A stretch of 64,000 nt of DNA, taken from positions 1 through 64,000 of the forward strand of contig JFHF01000038.1 in assembly GCA_000648925.1 (NCBI GenBank), written 5' to 3'. Shown here piece by piece: positions 17,476 through 26,192 of this stretch. Origin of the DNA: Caballeronia jiangsuensis. Lineage in GTDB: Bacteria; Pseudomonadota; Gammaproteobacteria; Burkholderiales; Burkholderiaceae. The first letter of the stretch is position 1. Every line of letters starts with the position of its first letter. The notes below the pieces were generated by a model. It saw only the letters and a list, made by a program, of their open reading frames with translations, had not been told where the DNA came from and searched no databases. Both the position numbers and the translations under genes were made by a program.

Positions 17476-18003
17476 TCAGCGCGTCGCGGACGGATCGCTC
17501 GCAAGGAGATCGACGAGCGCTTTCGCCCCGCGCTTCCAGGAGAGATCGGTGTTGCCGCGTATGTCGACGGAGCGCTGAAAGAGCATCGCGCCGCTGTCCG
17601 CATCTTCGACACGCAGGTTCATGTTGAGAATCAGGTTGCTGATCTTCTGCACCCAGCACACGCCGACGCGCGACGCGCCCAGCTCTTTCGCCACGCGCCG
17701 TTCGCAGCCGTTGCACGCGTTCATGTCCTGCGTGCTTTTCAGCGACGCGATCAGATCGCTCGCCCGCGCATTGTCGGCGACGCGAAAGAGCGCGCGCTCG
17801 CGCAGGTCGTCGCGCAACGCGCCGCTTACGACCGCGAGTCGCTCGGTCTGAATGCGATCGATCTCGGCGTCGTTGTAGGCGGCGTTGTCGTCGATGAGCG
17901 TGCAATCGAGCATCGCGATCGATTGCGGCGCCTGCTGCGCGAACGCGCCGCTCATGAAGAAGGCAAGCGTGATCGCGAGCATCGCGCGAAACGTGGGGAT
18001 CAT
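17476..18003 (-). CDS. Small secreted protein of the DUF3280/DUF2380 type
   Basis: A 175-residue protein with a signal peptide (MIPTFRAMLAITLAFFMSGA, then FAQQ) and a compact domain containing IAMLDCTLIDDNAAYND, CNGCERRVAKELGASRVGVC and VQKISNLILNMNLRVED. Two cysteines in CNGC may bind a metal or form a disulfide. I recognise it as the kind of uncharacterised periplasmic protein found beside PQQ-linked beta-propeller genes; the DUF label is tentative. ATG 18003 follows GACGAGG; the longer open frame to 18081 has no better start. Confidence 0.65.
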   Translation of the reverse strand: MIPTFRAMLAITLAFFMSGAFAQQAPQSIAMLDCTLIDDNAAYNDAEIDRIQTERLAVVSGALRDDLRERALFRVADNARASDLIASLKSTQDMNACNGCERRVAKELGASRVGVCWVQKISNLILNMNLRVEDADSGAMLFQRSVDIRGNTDLSWKRGAKALVDLLASDPSATR

Positions 18004-18055
18004 GATCGTGGCCTCGTCGATGTGCCCTTCAACATACCGGTCGATGAAGCAACGA

Positions 18056-20293
18056 TCAAGAGGCCGCGCGCAACGCTTCATCCGCGACGGCGAGCCGCGA
18101 AGCCATCATCTTCACGACGAAGCGATGCCATTCCTGCGCGGTCAGGGGATCGTCGAGTTCGAGCTTGCGCAAGGCGGCGAGCGTGAGACGCCTTAGGCGC
18201 GCGGGCTCGTCGGCGAAGACATCCGCGCTGCGCGGCGCGTTCGTGTACACCGCCATTTCGCCGATGATCGTTCCCGGTCCGAACGAGCGCAGCCTCACCG
18301 AGCGGCCGTCCGCGAGCGGCAGCGACACGGTCACGCGCCCTTCCTCGACGATATACAGCGCATCGCCCGCATCGCCGCGGCGAAAGAGCGCCTCGCCCGC
18401 GCCGATGTCCCACACGTCGAGCAAATCGGCCAGCCCTTGCAGCGCGCGCGCCGTGAAGTGCGGCGCGAGCATCGCCCGAAAATCGCCCGCCGGCACGCGC
18501 GGTTCGAGCGCGTGCGTCAGCTTGGCGAGCTGCTGCGCTTCGATCCATTCGAGGCCTGCATCGAGCGTCTCGAACTCGCGGATGCCGAGCGAGAGCGCGC
18601 CGGTGCGCTTGAGCAGCGCGCGCGAGTTGCGCGGCAGCGCGGTCAGCACGAGATCGGCGCCGATCGCCGCGCACGCCTGACGCAGCTTCACGAACGCGAG
18701 CGACACGGAGGCGTCCATGCCGTTGGTCCAGCCGAAATCGAGCACGACATGCCTGACCGGACGCGGCCCATGCGAGCGAATGCGTTCGCGCACGCGTTGC
18801 AGCATCGAGTTCGCCGAACCGAAGAAGAGAAAACCTTGCAGACAGACGCCGCAGATTTCATCGCCGCGATCGATCAGAAAGCGCGTCTCCTCGATACTGC
18901 GCTCGACATTCGACGTGCGCGTGCGGCCGTCGAACTCCATGCGCACGCAGCCGGCGCGTCCGTAGAGCAGCGCGAACGTCACGCACGCCGCGACCACGCC
19001 CGCGACGACGCCCGCGATCACGCCATAGAACGCGATCACCGCGAGAATCAACGGCACGAGCAGATATTCGTGCCACGTGAGCTTGCGATACGCGCCGACG
19101 AGCCAGTCCATCATGAGCCGCAGGCCCATGTAAATCTGCATGCCGACGAGCACCGGCACCGGAAACAGCGAGACGAGATCGGGCGATGCGATCAGCACGA
19201 AGAGGCACGCGAGCGCGGCGAACACGCCCGCCGCGCGGCTCGTCGCGCCGGCGCGCGCGTTGAGCATCGAGCGGTTGTACGACTGATAGCCGACCATGCC
19301 GCCGAGCAGACCGCTCGCGATATTCGCGAGGCCCGCGGCGCGCATCTCGCGGTTCAGGTCGATGTCCTGCCCGGTGGCCGCGCCCATCGCGGTCGAGTTC
19401 ATGATGATCGTGACCGCCGACACCGACGTGACGATGAGCGTCTCGGGCAGATGCGCGACGATCGCATGCCAGTCGATCTCGCCGCGCGCAAGCGACGACG
19501 GCAGATGCAGCTCGGGAATATGCAGCGCGTGCGTCGGCACATGCTGGAGCAGAAGGCCCATGTCGCGCGCATCGTCGGGCGAGATGCCGGCGACGCTTAG
19601 CAGCACATAGAAGAGCGCGATGCCGATGGCGAGCGTGATCGGCAATGCCGCCGCGTGCCGCCAGGTACGGGCGAGGATCGTGGCGAGCGCGCCGACGAAG
19701 AGCGCGGGCGCCCACGCGAGCCAGTGCAGTTGCAGGAGCCGCGGCAGCGCGTGCCAGTCGAGCGCGACGCCCGTCAGCACGCGAAACGCGCCCGCGATCA
19801 GCAGATAGCCGGTGCCCGCGAGAAAGCCGCCCATCACGGGATAAGGCAGGAATTGCAGCGAGCGGCTGCGCCTGGATGAACCGATCGCGAAGAGAATGAG
19901 CCCCGTCACGAGCGAGCACAGCGCGATGGCGACGAGCACCGTCAGCAGGATTTGCGTCGGCGACCCGCCGTTCGCGCGCACGCTGCTCGCGACACCCGCC
20001 GCGACGCCGACCAGAAACGCGGTCGCATTGCTGTCCGGGCCGCCGATGTTCATGCGCATCGAACTCGTCAGCGCGATGACGAACGCGGTGACGATGCAAC
20101 TTACGAGCGCGGTCGGGACGCCGAGTTCGGCATAGCGCGCGAGATCGGCGCTGAAGATGAGCGTGCCGAGGCTCATCGCGTAGCACAGCATCATGAGCGT
20201 GGACACGGTGCCGGCGGTGACGTCGCCGACGAGCGCGGCTGCGCGCGGCATGGCGCGCGCGAGAACCGTGCGATGTGTCGTAGCTGGCTTCAC
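18056..20293 (-). CDS. SulP-family transporter with STAS and cyclic-nucleotide-binding domains
   Basis: About 745 residues. The N-terminal half has ten or more membrane helices of the SulP anion-transporter family (MSLGTLIFSADLARYAELGV, GGPDSNATAFLVG, GMVGYQSYNRSMLNARAGAT). A STAS domain follows (LDFGWTNGMDASVSLAFVKL). The C-terminus is a cNMP-binding fold (EALFRRGDAGDALYIVEEG, FGPGTIIGEMAVYTNAPRSA). A GTG start at 20293 with GGGAGG seven bases before it is better than the ATG further upstream. The phosphate-binding-cassette-like segment IGEMAVYTNAPRSA suggests a real regulatory input. Substrate (sulfate, bicarbonate, other anion) is unknown. Confidence 0.85.
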   Translation of the reverse strand: MKPATTHRTVLARAMPRAAALVGDVTAGTVSTLMMLCYAMSLGTLIFSADLARYAELGVPTALVSCIVTAFVIALTSSMRMNIGGPDSNATAFLVGVAAGVASSVRANGGSPTQILLTVLVAIALCSLVTGLILFAIGSSRRSRSLQFLPYPVMGGFLAGTGYLLIAGAFRVLTGVALDWHALPRLLQLHWLAWAPALFVGALATILARTWRHAAALPITLAIGIALFYVLLSVAGISPDDARDMGLLLQHVPTHALHIPELHLPSSLARGEIDWHAIVAHLPETLIVTSVSAVTIIMNSTAMGAATGQDIDLNREMRAAGLANIASGLLGGMVGYQSYNRSMLNARAGATSRAAGVFAALACLFVLIASPDLVSLFPVPVLVGMQIYMGLRLMMDWLVGAYRKLTWHEYLLVPLILAVIAFYGVIAGVVAGVVAACVTFALLYGRAGCVRMEFDGRTRTSNVERSIEETRFLIDRGDEICGVCLQGFLFFGSANSMLQRVRERIRSHGPRPVRHVVLDFGWTNGMDASVSLAFVKLRQACAAIGADLVLTALPRNSRALLKRTGALSLGIREFETLDAGLEWIEAQQLAKLTHALEPRVPAGDFRAMLAPHFTARALQGLADLLDVWDIGAGEALFRRGDAGDALYIVEEGRVTVSLPLADGRSVRLRSFGPGTIIGEMAVYTNAPRSADVFADEPARLRRLTLAALRKLELDDPLTAQEWHRFVVKMMASRLAVADEALRAAS

Positions 20294-20495
20294 GGCGCCT
20301 CCCGGAGCGGGAAAACGGCAGACGTATGCGCGCGAACGCAAAGCGCGCCGAAAAGTATCCGCTGCGCGCGAAGACGATGTCAAATCTATGTGAGCGCGCT
20401 TTTCATCTGACGTGAACGACCTTCGCGGTGGATTCATCGCGCCAACTGGAGTAACGTTGATCGACGCGAGCGAACACTACACCAAGGAGGCGATC

Positions 20496-20819
20496 ATGCC
20501 TGACGATCCCGCTCAGTGGCACGTTTTCGACTACGAAGGTTTCGAGATTCACGTGCAGCCGCAATTGAAGCCGACGCCCGAACACGCGGCGTCTAGCAAG
20601 GCGGATCGCTACGTGTATATCGGGCATGTGTGCCGGCCCGGCGCGAATGCGGACATACCCGGCGAAGCGGTGCATTTTCACGCCGACGGCGAAGACGCCT
20701 ACAAGAGCGCGCAGGATGCCGTCGATGATGCGCGGCATATCGGCAAGAGCATCGTCGATGGCACGCATCCCGATCTTTCGGTGTTGCCGCTCGTGTCGCA
20801 TCAACATCATCCGGGATGA
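20496..20819 (+). CDS. Conserved small hypothetical protein
   Basis: A 107-residue soluble protein, acidic and histidine-rich (EAVHFHADGEDA, LVSHQHHPG at the end). AAGGAGG precedes ATG 20496 at ideal distance, a strong sign of a real gene. I recognise no family or catalytic motif; histidines could bind metal. Its stop overlaps the start of the VOC gene by ATGA, so the two are translationally coupled. Confidence 0.75.
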   Translation: MPDDPAQWHVFDYEGFEIHVQPQLKPTPEHAASSKADRYVYIGHVCRPGANADIPGEAVHFHADGEDAYKSAQDAVDDARHIGKSIVDGTHPDLSVLPLVSHQHHPG

Positions 20820-21202
20820 CGAACGAAAGCATCGCATCGCCCGATGACGACGCGCACGTCGAAAGCCTGAGCGCGATCACGCTCGCGACGCACGACATGC
20901 CGCGCGCGGTGCGCTTCTATGAAGCGCTCGGCTTGCGCATCCTGCATGGCGGCGCGAACGACGCCTTCACATCGTTCGCGCTCGGCAGTTCGTTTCTCAA
21001 TCTCACCAGCGAGACGCACGGCCCGATTCAGTTCTGGGGCCGCGCGATCATCTACGTGTCCGACGTGGACGCGTTCTACCGGAAGGCGCTGGCGCACGGC
21101 ATCGAGCCGCAATTCGCGCCGCGCGATGCGCCCTGGAACGAGCGCTATTTCCATCTCACCGATCCCGACGGCCACGAACTGAGCTTCGCGCGTCCGCTCT
21201 GA
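20816..21202 (+). CDS. VOC/glyoxalase-superfamily protein
   Basis: A 128-residue single-domain vicinal-oxygen-chelate protein. The halves show the paired beta-alpha-beta-beta-beta pattern: ITLATHDMPRAVRFYEALGL then ILHGGANDAFTSFALG, and AIIYVSDVDAFYRKALAHG then FHLTDPDGHELSFA. The last motif supplies the usual glutamate metal ligand, while THDM takes the place of the first histidine ligand. Such proteins include dioxygenases, isomerases and resistance proteins; the substrate cannot be told. It is coupled to the small gene upstream. Confidence 0.85.
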   Translation: MTNESIASPDDDAHVESLSAITLATHDMPRAVRFYEALGLRILHGGANDAFTSFALGSSFLNLTSETHGPIQFWGRAIIYVSDVDAFYRKALAHGIEPQFAPRDAPWNERYFHLTDPDGHELSFARPL

Positions 21203-21545
21203 TACGCACGCACACGCACAGGCACGACATTCGCTTCAAAGCGAGTGACGGGTAGCGTACGCATCGGCCATTTCATATGACCGATCGCGCACATACCCCG
21301 GCATCGCGTTGCACGACGATGAGTTCACGGCGTTACGCGTTTTTCATGAACGGGGCATGGCGGAAGGCGCGTGAAAGTTCGCTGTTGCTATTTCGCAAAA
21401 ACGGGCACTGCTCTGAATTCAAGGCGTAGAGTTCAAGTGCTTTATGAAGAACGTGATGCGTTGCGGCAGGGTTTTCATGGATTGGGGCTTTAAACATCGG
21501 CAGGTTCGGCCGTTAACCCTTCTATGAATGCCGCAGGAGACTGAA
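21203..21545. other. Intergenic stretch without recognised gene
   Basis: About 340 bp between the VOC gene and a small gene. I see only a weak CGCTT/AAGCG hairpin near 21230 and somewhat lower GC toward the right end, consistent with a promoter for the next gene. No RNA gene or repeat was recognised. Confidence 0.5.
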
Positions 21546-21794
21546 ATGAAAAACGCGAATGAGCGGTCCCTTCGTTACCAGGTCGAAAAATGGCTCGCGC
21601 CGGGCAGCATGCCGGTGCATGTGAGACAGTTCAGCCGCACGCGTGCCGACAGGCGTCGTTATGTGTGCGTCGAAGCGTTGCACGGCGCGGCGGCGAGAGC
21701 GCTGTTCTTCTTCCGTCACGATGACGGTCACTGGTGCGTCTACCCGCCCGCACCGAAGCAAAGCAATATGCGCAGTGAAAGGCTCGCGGCCTGA
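21546..21794 (+). CDS. Small basic hypothetical protein
   Basis: An 82-residue protein starting MKNANERSLRYQVEKWLAPG, preceded by AGGAGACTGAA. It contains RVYVCVEA-like strands (RRYVCVEALHGAAARALFFF) and ends in a charged tail. No family is recognised. It looks like a small conserved Burkholderia-type protein with a single alpha/beta fold; a regulatory or structural role cannot be judged. It converges with the J-domain gene. Confidence 0.65.
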   Translation: MKNANERSLRYQVEKWLAPGSMPVHVRQFSRTRADRRRYVCVEALHGAAARALFFFRHDDGHWCVYPPAPKQSNMRSERLAA

Positions 21795-21811
21795 TTTCCC
21801 GCGTTGCGCGA

Positions 21812-22399
21812 TCAGAAACGAAGGTTGTTGAGGAACTGAAACCACATCGCGCCGAGCGGATTCGCTGCATCGGCGCTGACAGGCTCCTTCTCTTCCTTCC
21901 TGTTCGTTGCAGATTCTTCCTCTCGTTCCTTATTCTCTTCTCTGGCTTGTCGCGATTCATGCAGCGCAATTGCGCTGTCCGCGATCTGGCGCGCCACGGA
22001 TTCCTCGCACTGCGCACCGAGCAGCACGCCGAACACGACATCGCGGTTATGGCCTTCCGATGCAAAACGCATCGCGAGCGATACGCGCTCCGCATAGAGC
22101 GCCTCGCGTGCCTCGCGCTCCTTTACCTCACGTGCCTCGCGCTCGGCTTCTTCCTGGCGCACGCGTTCTTCCCAGCGACGCATCTCGTCGGCATAGATGC
22201 GGTCGTAGACCTCGCGCTGCGCGGGGTCGGACAGAATTGCGTAGGCTTCCTTGATCTCCAGGAATTTCGCGCGGGCGGTATCTTCGTTGCCCACGTTGCG
22301 GTCGGGGTGGCAGCGCATCGCGGCCTTGCGATACGCGCGCTTGATTTCTTCTTCGGTGGCGTGCTCGTCCACGCCGAGCGTCTGATATAGCGTTGCCAT
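21812..22399 (-). CDS. DnaJ-like J-domain protein
   Basis: A 195-residue protein with a complete N-terminal J domain: MATLYQTLGVDEHATEEEIK, RAYRKAAMRCHPDRN including the catalytic HPD, and KEAYAILSDPAQREVYDR. A long, highly charged helix follows (repeated RxxEExERExRE). Zinc-finger and C-terminal client-binding domains of true DnaJ are absent, so it is a class III J protein that would stimulate a DnaK/Hsp70 for a specialised client. ATG 22399 is used as the J domain begins there. Confidence 0.9.
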   Translation of the reverse strand: MATLYQTLGVDEHATEEEIKRAYRKAAMRCHPDRNVGNEDTARAKFLEIKEAYAILSDPAQREVYDRIYADEMRRWEERVRQEEAEREAREVKEREAREALYAERVSLAMRFASEGHNRDVVFGVLLGAQCEESVARQIADSAIALHESRQAREENKEREEESATNRKEEKEPVSADAANPLGAMWFQFLNNLRF

Positions 22400-22487
22400 C
22401 TTGCCTTCGGAGGACACGGATCGCCGATCATCGTAACACGCTAAAAACGGGGCCCTTTCGCTGGATGCGGCATTGCAACACGAACGG

Positions 22488-22796
22488 TTAGCGGCCTGTG
22501 ATCCTGCCGCCGAGCACGTCGTACATGGCGCGTGCAGGCTTCAGATAGCGGGAGATGTGAAGGCGGATATTGACCACCGCCAGCACGAAGATCGCGAGTG
22601 TGATCAGCAGATAATCGCGCCGCTCGGGCGCGACGTGATAGCGCGTATGCAGCAGCACGAAGACGATCCACACGAACGCCGGCGCATGCAGGGTCCAGTG
22701 GCGCTGAGCGAATTGCCACGCGAGGCGGCGCACGTCGCGGCGTGCGCCGCGATCGAGTCCGGCGAGTTCGGGGCGTCGGCTGAAGTAGAAAGGCAT
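22488..22796 (-). CDS. Small two-helix membrane protein
   Basis: A 102-residue protein starting MPFYFSRRPELAGLDRGARR. Two hydrophobic segments are evident: APAFVWIVFVLLHTRY and YLLITLAIFVLAVVNI. The rest is basic and likely cytoplasmic. No family is recognised. It lies 88 bp upstream of the J-domain gene on the same strand and diverges from the HD-oxygenase gene. Confidence 0.65.
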   Translation of the reverse strand: MPFYFSRRPELAGLDRGARRDVRRLAWQFAQRHWTLHAPAFVWIVFVLLHTRYHVAPERRDYLLITLAIFVLAVVNIRLHISRYLKPARAMYDVLGGRITGR

Positions 22797-22896
22797 GGTC
22801 GAATCGATTCTGCGCGTGGCCATCGTCGCGTCACACAATCCTGCGACGATGGCGCGTTATCCCGCTTCAGCATACCCGCTCGACCCTTTCCTTACG

Positions 22897-23445
22897 ATGG
22901 CGCTTACACTCGACGACATCCGGCATCTCTTCGACAAGCACGGCTCGATCGCCTATAGCGGCGAGCCGGTCACGCAGTTGCAGCACGCATTGCAGAGCGC
23001 CGCGCTGGCCGAAGCGGCGGGCGCGAGCCCCGAGTTGATCGTCGCGGCATTGCTGCACGACCTCGGGCACCTGCTGAATCTGCAGGGCGAAACGCCGAGC
23101 AAGCGCGGCATCGACGATCTGCACCAGTACTACGCGCTGCCCTTCCTGCGCCCGCTCTTTTCCGACGCCGTGCTCGAACCGATTCGCCTGCACGTCGATG
23201 CGAAGCGCTGCCTGTGCGCGATCGATGCGTCGTATCACGCGCGGCTTTCCGCGGATTCCGTGCGCAGCCTGCAACTGCAAGGCGGCGTGTTCGACGATGA
23301 AACCGCGCAAGCGTTTCTGGCAAAGCCCTACGCACGCGACGCCATCGCGTTGCGCCGCTGGGACGACGAAGCGAAGGACGCGCATCGCGTGACGCCTGCG
23401 CTGCCGCATTTCATGGAGATGGCCGCGAGCATCGCGCTCAGTTAG
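22897..23445 (+). CDS. HD-domain protein resembling the phosphonate oxygenase PhnZ
   Basis: A 182-residue HD-fold protein. The diiron ligands are in LQHALQSAALAE, LLHDLGHLL (HD), HQYYALPFL and IRLHVDAKRCL. IAYSGEP near residue 20 keeps the tyrosine and glutamate (Y..E) that close the PhnZ active site. The C-terminal LQLQGGVFDDE also matches the phosphonate-associated HD family. PhnZ uses O2 and a mixed-valent diiron centre to cleave 2-amino-1-hydroxyethylphosphonate. No other phosphonate gene is present nearby, so the substrate here may differ. ATG 22897 is the best start for the domain. Confidence 0.82.
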   Translation: MALTLDDIRHLFDKHGSIAYSGEPVTQLQHALQSAALAEAAGASPELIVAALLHDLGHLLNLQGETPSKRGIDDLHQYYALPFLRPLFSDAVLEPIRLHVDAKRCLCAIDASYHARLSADSVRSLQLQGGVFDDETAQAFLAKPYARDAIALRRWDDEAKDAHRVTPALPHFMEMAASIALS

Positions 23446-23489
23446 CCGCCGAGCCAGCAGGCACGCCCGTTTGCGGATCGCGCTAGACT

Positions 23490-24947
23490 GTGCGCCATGC
23501 AAACCTTCCCATTCGGCGCGCGAGCGAGCCACGCATCGTGAAAGGCGGCAACTTTCGCATCACCGCCGCCGTCGTCGCGAGCGCGCTCTTCATGCAGAAC
23601 ATGGACGGCACGATCGTCGCGACCGCCATCCCGACGATGGCCCGCGATCTCCAGGTCGACCCCGTCCATCTTTCCAGCGCGATCACCGCGTATCTCGTCG
23701 CGCTGACCGTGTTCATCCCCGCGAGCGGCTGGATCGCCGACCGCTTCGGCGCGCGCCGCGTGTTCATGTGGGCGATCGCAACCTTCACGCTGGCGTCCGT
23801 CGCGTGCGCCGCCGCGATGAATCTGCCGCAACTGCTGGCCGCGCGCGTCGTCCAGGGTCTCGGCGGCGCGATGATGGTGCCCGTCGGCCGCCTGATCCTG
23901 TTTCGCGGCGTCAAGCGCGAAGAACTCCTGCTGGCGACAACCTGGCTCACGATGCCCGCGCTCGTCGGTCCCTTGCTCGGGCCGCCGCTCGGCGGCTTCC
24001 TCACCGACGCGCTCTCGTGGCGCAGCATCTTCTGGGTCAACGTGCCGGTGGGCATCGTCGGCCTGTGGCTTACCTGGAAGCTGCTGCCGCCGTCGCCGCC
24101 CGAGGATCGGACGTCGCCCGATCTGCGCGGCATGCTGCTGTCGGGCGCATCGCTCAGTCTCTTCATGATCGGCATCGAGAGTGCGGGGCGCGGCGTGCTG
24201 CCCGTCGGCGTGCCGTGGATCTGCGTCGCGGTCGGGCTGCTCCTGTTTCGCGTGACGGTGGTGCATTGCCGCCGCGTGCCGAATCCCGCCATCGACTTCT
24301 CGCTGCTGTCGATTCCGACCTTCCATGCGGCGACGGTCGCGGGCAGCCTGTTTCGCGCCGGCGCGGGCGCGCTGCCCTTTCTCGTGCCGCTCACGTTGCA
24401 GACCGGCTTCGGCTACAGCGCGACCGCGAGCGGTCTCGTCACGTTCGCGAGCGCGCTCGGCTCCTTCTGTATGCGACCGATGACGGCGCTCGCGCTGCGG
24501 CGCTTTTCGGTCCGCACGGTTCTGTGCACGGGCAGCGTCGTGTTCGCGGCCGTGCTGCTCGTCTGCTCGACGATGTCGCAAGCCTGGCCCGCCGTCGCGA
24601 TCTTCCTGCTGCTTCTGCTCGGCGGACTCGGCCGTTCGCTCAGTTTCGCGACGATGGGCGCGCTCGCCTTCGCCGATGTGCCCAAGGCGCGCCTCGCCGC
24701 CGCGACCTCGTTCCAGGGCACGGCGCAGCAGTTGATGAAGGCGATCGGCGTGACGGTCGCGGCCGGCACGATCCAGGCGACGATGCTCGTTTCCGGCAGC
24801 GCGCACACCGAGCGCTGGCAACTCGCGTGCGGATTCATCGTGACGGCGCTCGTCGTGCTGGCCTCGTTGCCGATGTTCGCGCGGCTCTCGAATGATGCGG
24901 GCGAAGGCATTTCAGCGCCCTCGGCGAAGCGCGCGGAACGCACGTAA
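23490..24947 (+). CDS. MFS drug/proton antiporter, DHA2 (EmrB/QacA) type
   Basis: About 485 residues with about 14 hydrophobic helices. Motifs of the 14-helix drug-resistance family are visible: MDGTIVATAIPTMARDL at helix 1, SGWIADRFGARRVFM as motif A, and ALVGPLLGPPLGGFLTDALS as motif C. Likely an inner-membrane exporter of toxic compounds; no membrane-fusion partner gene lies beside it. The start could be GTG 23490 or GTG 23538; neither has a strong ribosome site. Confidence 0.88.
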   Translation: MRHANLPIRRASEPRIVKGGNFRITAAVVASALFMQNMDGTIVATAIPTMARDLQVDPVHLSSAITAYLVALTVFIPASGWIADRFGARRVFMWAIATFTLASVACAAAMNLPQLLAARVVQGLGGAMMVPVGRLILFRGVKREELLLATTWLTMPALVGPLLGPPLGGFLTDALSWRSIFWVNVPVGIVGLWLTWKLLPPSPPEDRTSPDLRGMLLSGASLSLFMIGIESAGRGVLPVGVPWICVAVGLLLFRVTVVHCRRVPNPAIDFSLLSIPTFHAATVAGSLFRAGAGALPFLVPLTLQTGFGYSATASGLVTFASALGSFCMRPMTALALRRFSVRTVLCTGSVVFAAVLLVCSTMSQAWPAVAIFLLLLLGGLGRSLSFATMGALAFADVPKARLAAATSFQGTAQQLMKAIGVTVAAGTIQATMLVSGSAHTERWQLACGFIVTALVVLASLPMFARLSNDAGEGISAPSAKRAERT

Positions 24948-25043
24948 TTCATTCCGATGCGCGAAACGAAACATCATATTTAAGACAAGTGCATGATCCA
25001 CAAGGATTTTTTATGCGGCTATAATGCGATTCCGCTTTGATCC

Positions 25044-25628
25044 GTGAGTCCGATGCGCCGTTTCCTTCCTATCTTTGCCGCCCTGACCGTAACGCTGAGC
25101 GCAGCGCAGCCTGCGCTCGCGCAGGAAAACCCGGTCGCCGCAAGCGACGCGGCCGCAGAGTCCGCCGCTCAGGCGGACCCGAAGACCGAGCAGGCGAGTC
25201 ACAAGATTTCGGAAATGCTCACGCGGAAATTCGGCGTGGCGCGGGAAAAGGCGCAGACCATCGCGGCGGCGGTGATGTCGTCGGCGTCGAAGTATTCGCT
25301 CCCGCCGGCGCTCCTGCTCGCCATCATTTCGATCGAATCGCGCTTCAAGGAAACGGCCAAAGGGCCGAACAATGCGACGGGATTGATGCAGGTGGTGCCA
25401 TCGGCGCACAAGAAGCTCGTGCGTAACGTGGATCTCACTGACCCGGAAGACAACATCGAAACCGGCTCGGCAATCCTGCACGGCTACGTGAAATCCGCTC
25501 AAGGCGATGTCGATGCCGCGCTGAAAAGCTACGGCGGATCACGCGCCTACGCTGAAAAGGTCAGTTTGCGCGTCAAGACGTTCGAGCCGGCTGCATCCGT
25601 GGATGCGGCATCGGCGAGCGGACAATAA
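25044..25628 (+). CDS. Lytic transglycosylase (SLT domain)
   Basis: A 194-residue secreted protein with a signal peptide ending near AQPALAQE. The SLT fold shows the catalytic glutamate in AIISIESRFKE, followed by NNATGLMQVVPSAH and SAILHGYVKSAQGDVDAALKS then YGGS. It cleaves peptidoglycan between MurNAc and GlcNAc. Two starts are possible, GTG 25044 or ATG 25053. The size suggests a small housekeeping or secretion-linked enzyme rather than a large Slt70. Confidence 0.88.
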   Translation: MSPMRRFLPIFAALTVTLSAAQPALAQENPVAASDAAAESAAQADPKTEQASHKISEMLTRKFGVAREKAQTIAAAVMSSASKYSLPPALLLAIISIESRFKETAKGPNNATGLMQVVPSAHKKLVRNVDLTDPEDNIETGSAILHGYVKSAQGDVDAALKSYGGSRAYAEKVSLRVKTFEPAASVDAASASGQ

Positions 25629-25731
25629 AGTCTCGTTAAGCTACGCGCGCCGCCGCCAGACGGATGCCGGTTCCGCGTCTCGATGACGCCACGGCGATCG
25701 CACCCGCAAGCGCGCTGACATCGTTTTATAT

Positions 25732-26097
25732 TCAATAGGCCTTCTGGTTGCCGCTGCCGTCCGACTTCATGCCGCCGGAATTCATGTTGCCGTTATTCGG
25801 CGCGCTGCGCTTCACGGTGCCCTGATCCTGGCTCATGCCGTTGGTCGCATCGTTGCCCATGCCGCTCTTCACGCCGGTGCCGGTCGAGCCATCCGCCGCA
25901 CCGCCCACGCCAGCGCCGCCCATACCGACTCCGCCGCCCTTGCCGCCCGCCGCCGAGCCTGCACCCGCCGAACCATTGCCGCCTGCGCCCGCCGAGCCGC
26001 CTGCCGCGCCGCCACCACCGCCCGCTTGCGCATAGACACCGCCGGACAGGCCCAACACCAGCGCGGAAACAACCAACTTCTTCATAGTCGCGTTCAT
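25732..26097 (-). CDS. Secreted glycine-rich low-complexity protein
   Basis: A 121-residue protein starting MNATMKKLVVSALVLGLSGG with cleavage likely after VYAQA. The mature part is a run of Gly, Ala, Ser and Asn (AGGGGGAAGGSAGAGGNGSA) and then a more polar tail (KSGMGNDATNGMSQDQG). GGGAGA precedes ATG 26097. There is no catalytic motif; a structural or envelope role is possible. It neighbours two other small secreted low-complexity proteins. Confidence 0.7.
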   Translation of the reverse strand: MNATMKKLVVSALVLGLSGGVYAQAGGGGGAAGGSAGAGGNGSAGAGSAAGGKGGGVGMGGAGVGGAADGSTGTGVKSGMGNDATNGMSQDQGTVKRSAPNNGNMNSGGMKSDGSGNQKAY

Positions 26098-26192
26098 TGC
26101 AAGTCTCCCTGATTTGCGTATCGGTCGTTGCGCATTGAATGCAACGACCGTGTTCGCATTAGCGCAAGGGACGTGCCGCGCCCGACACTGGA

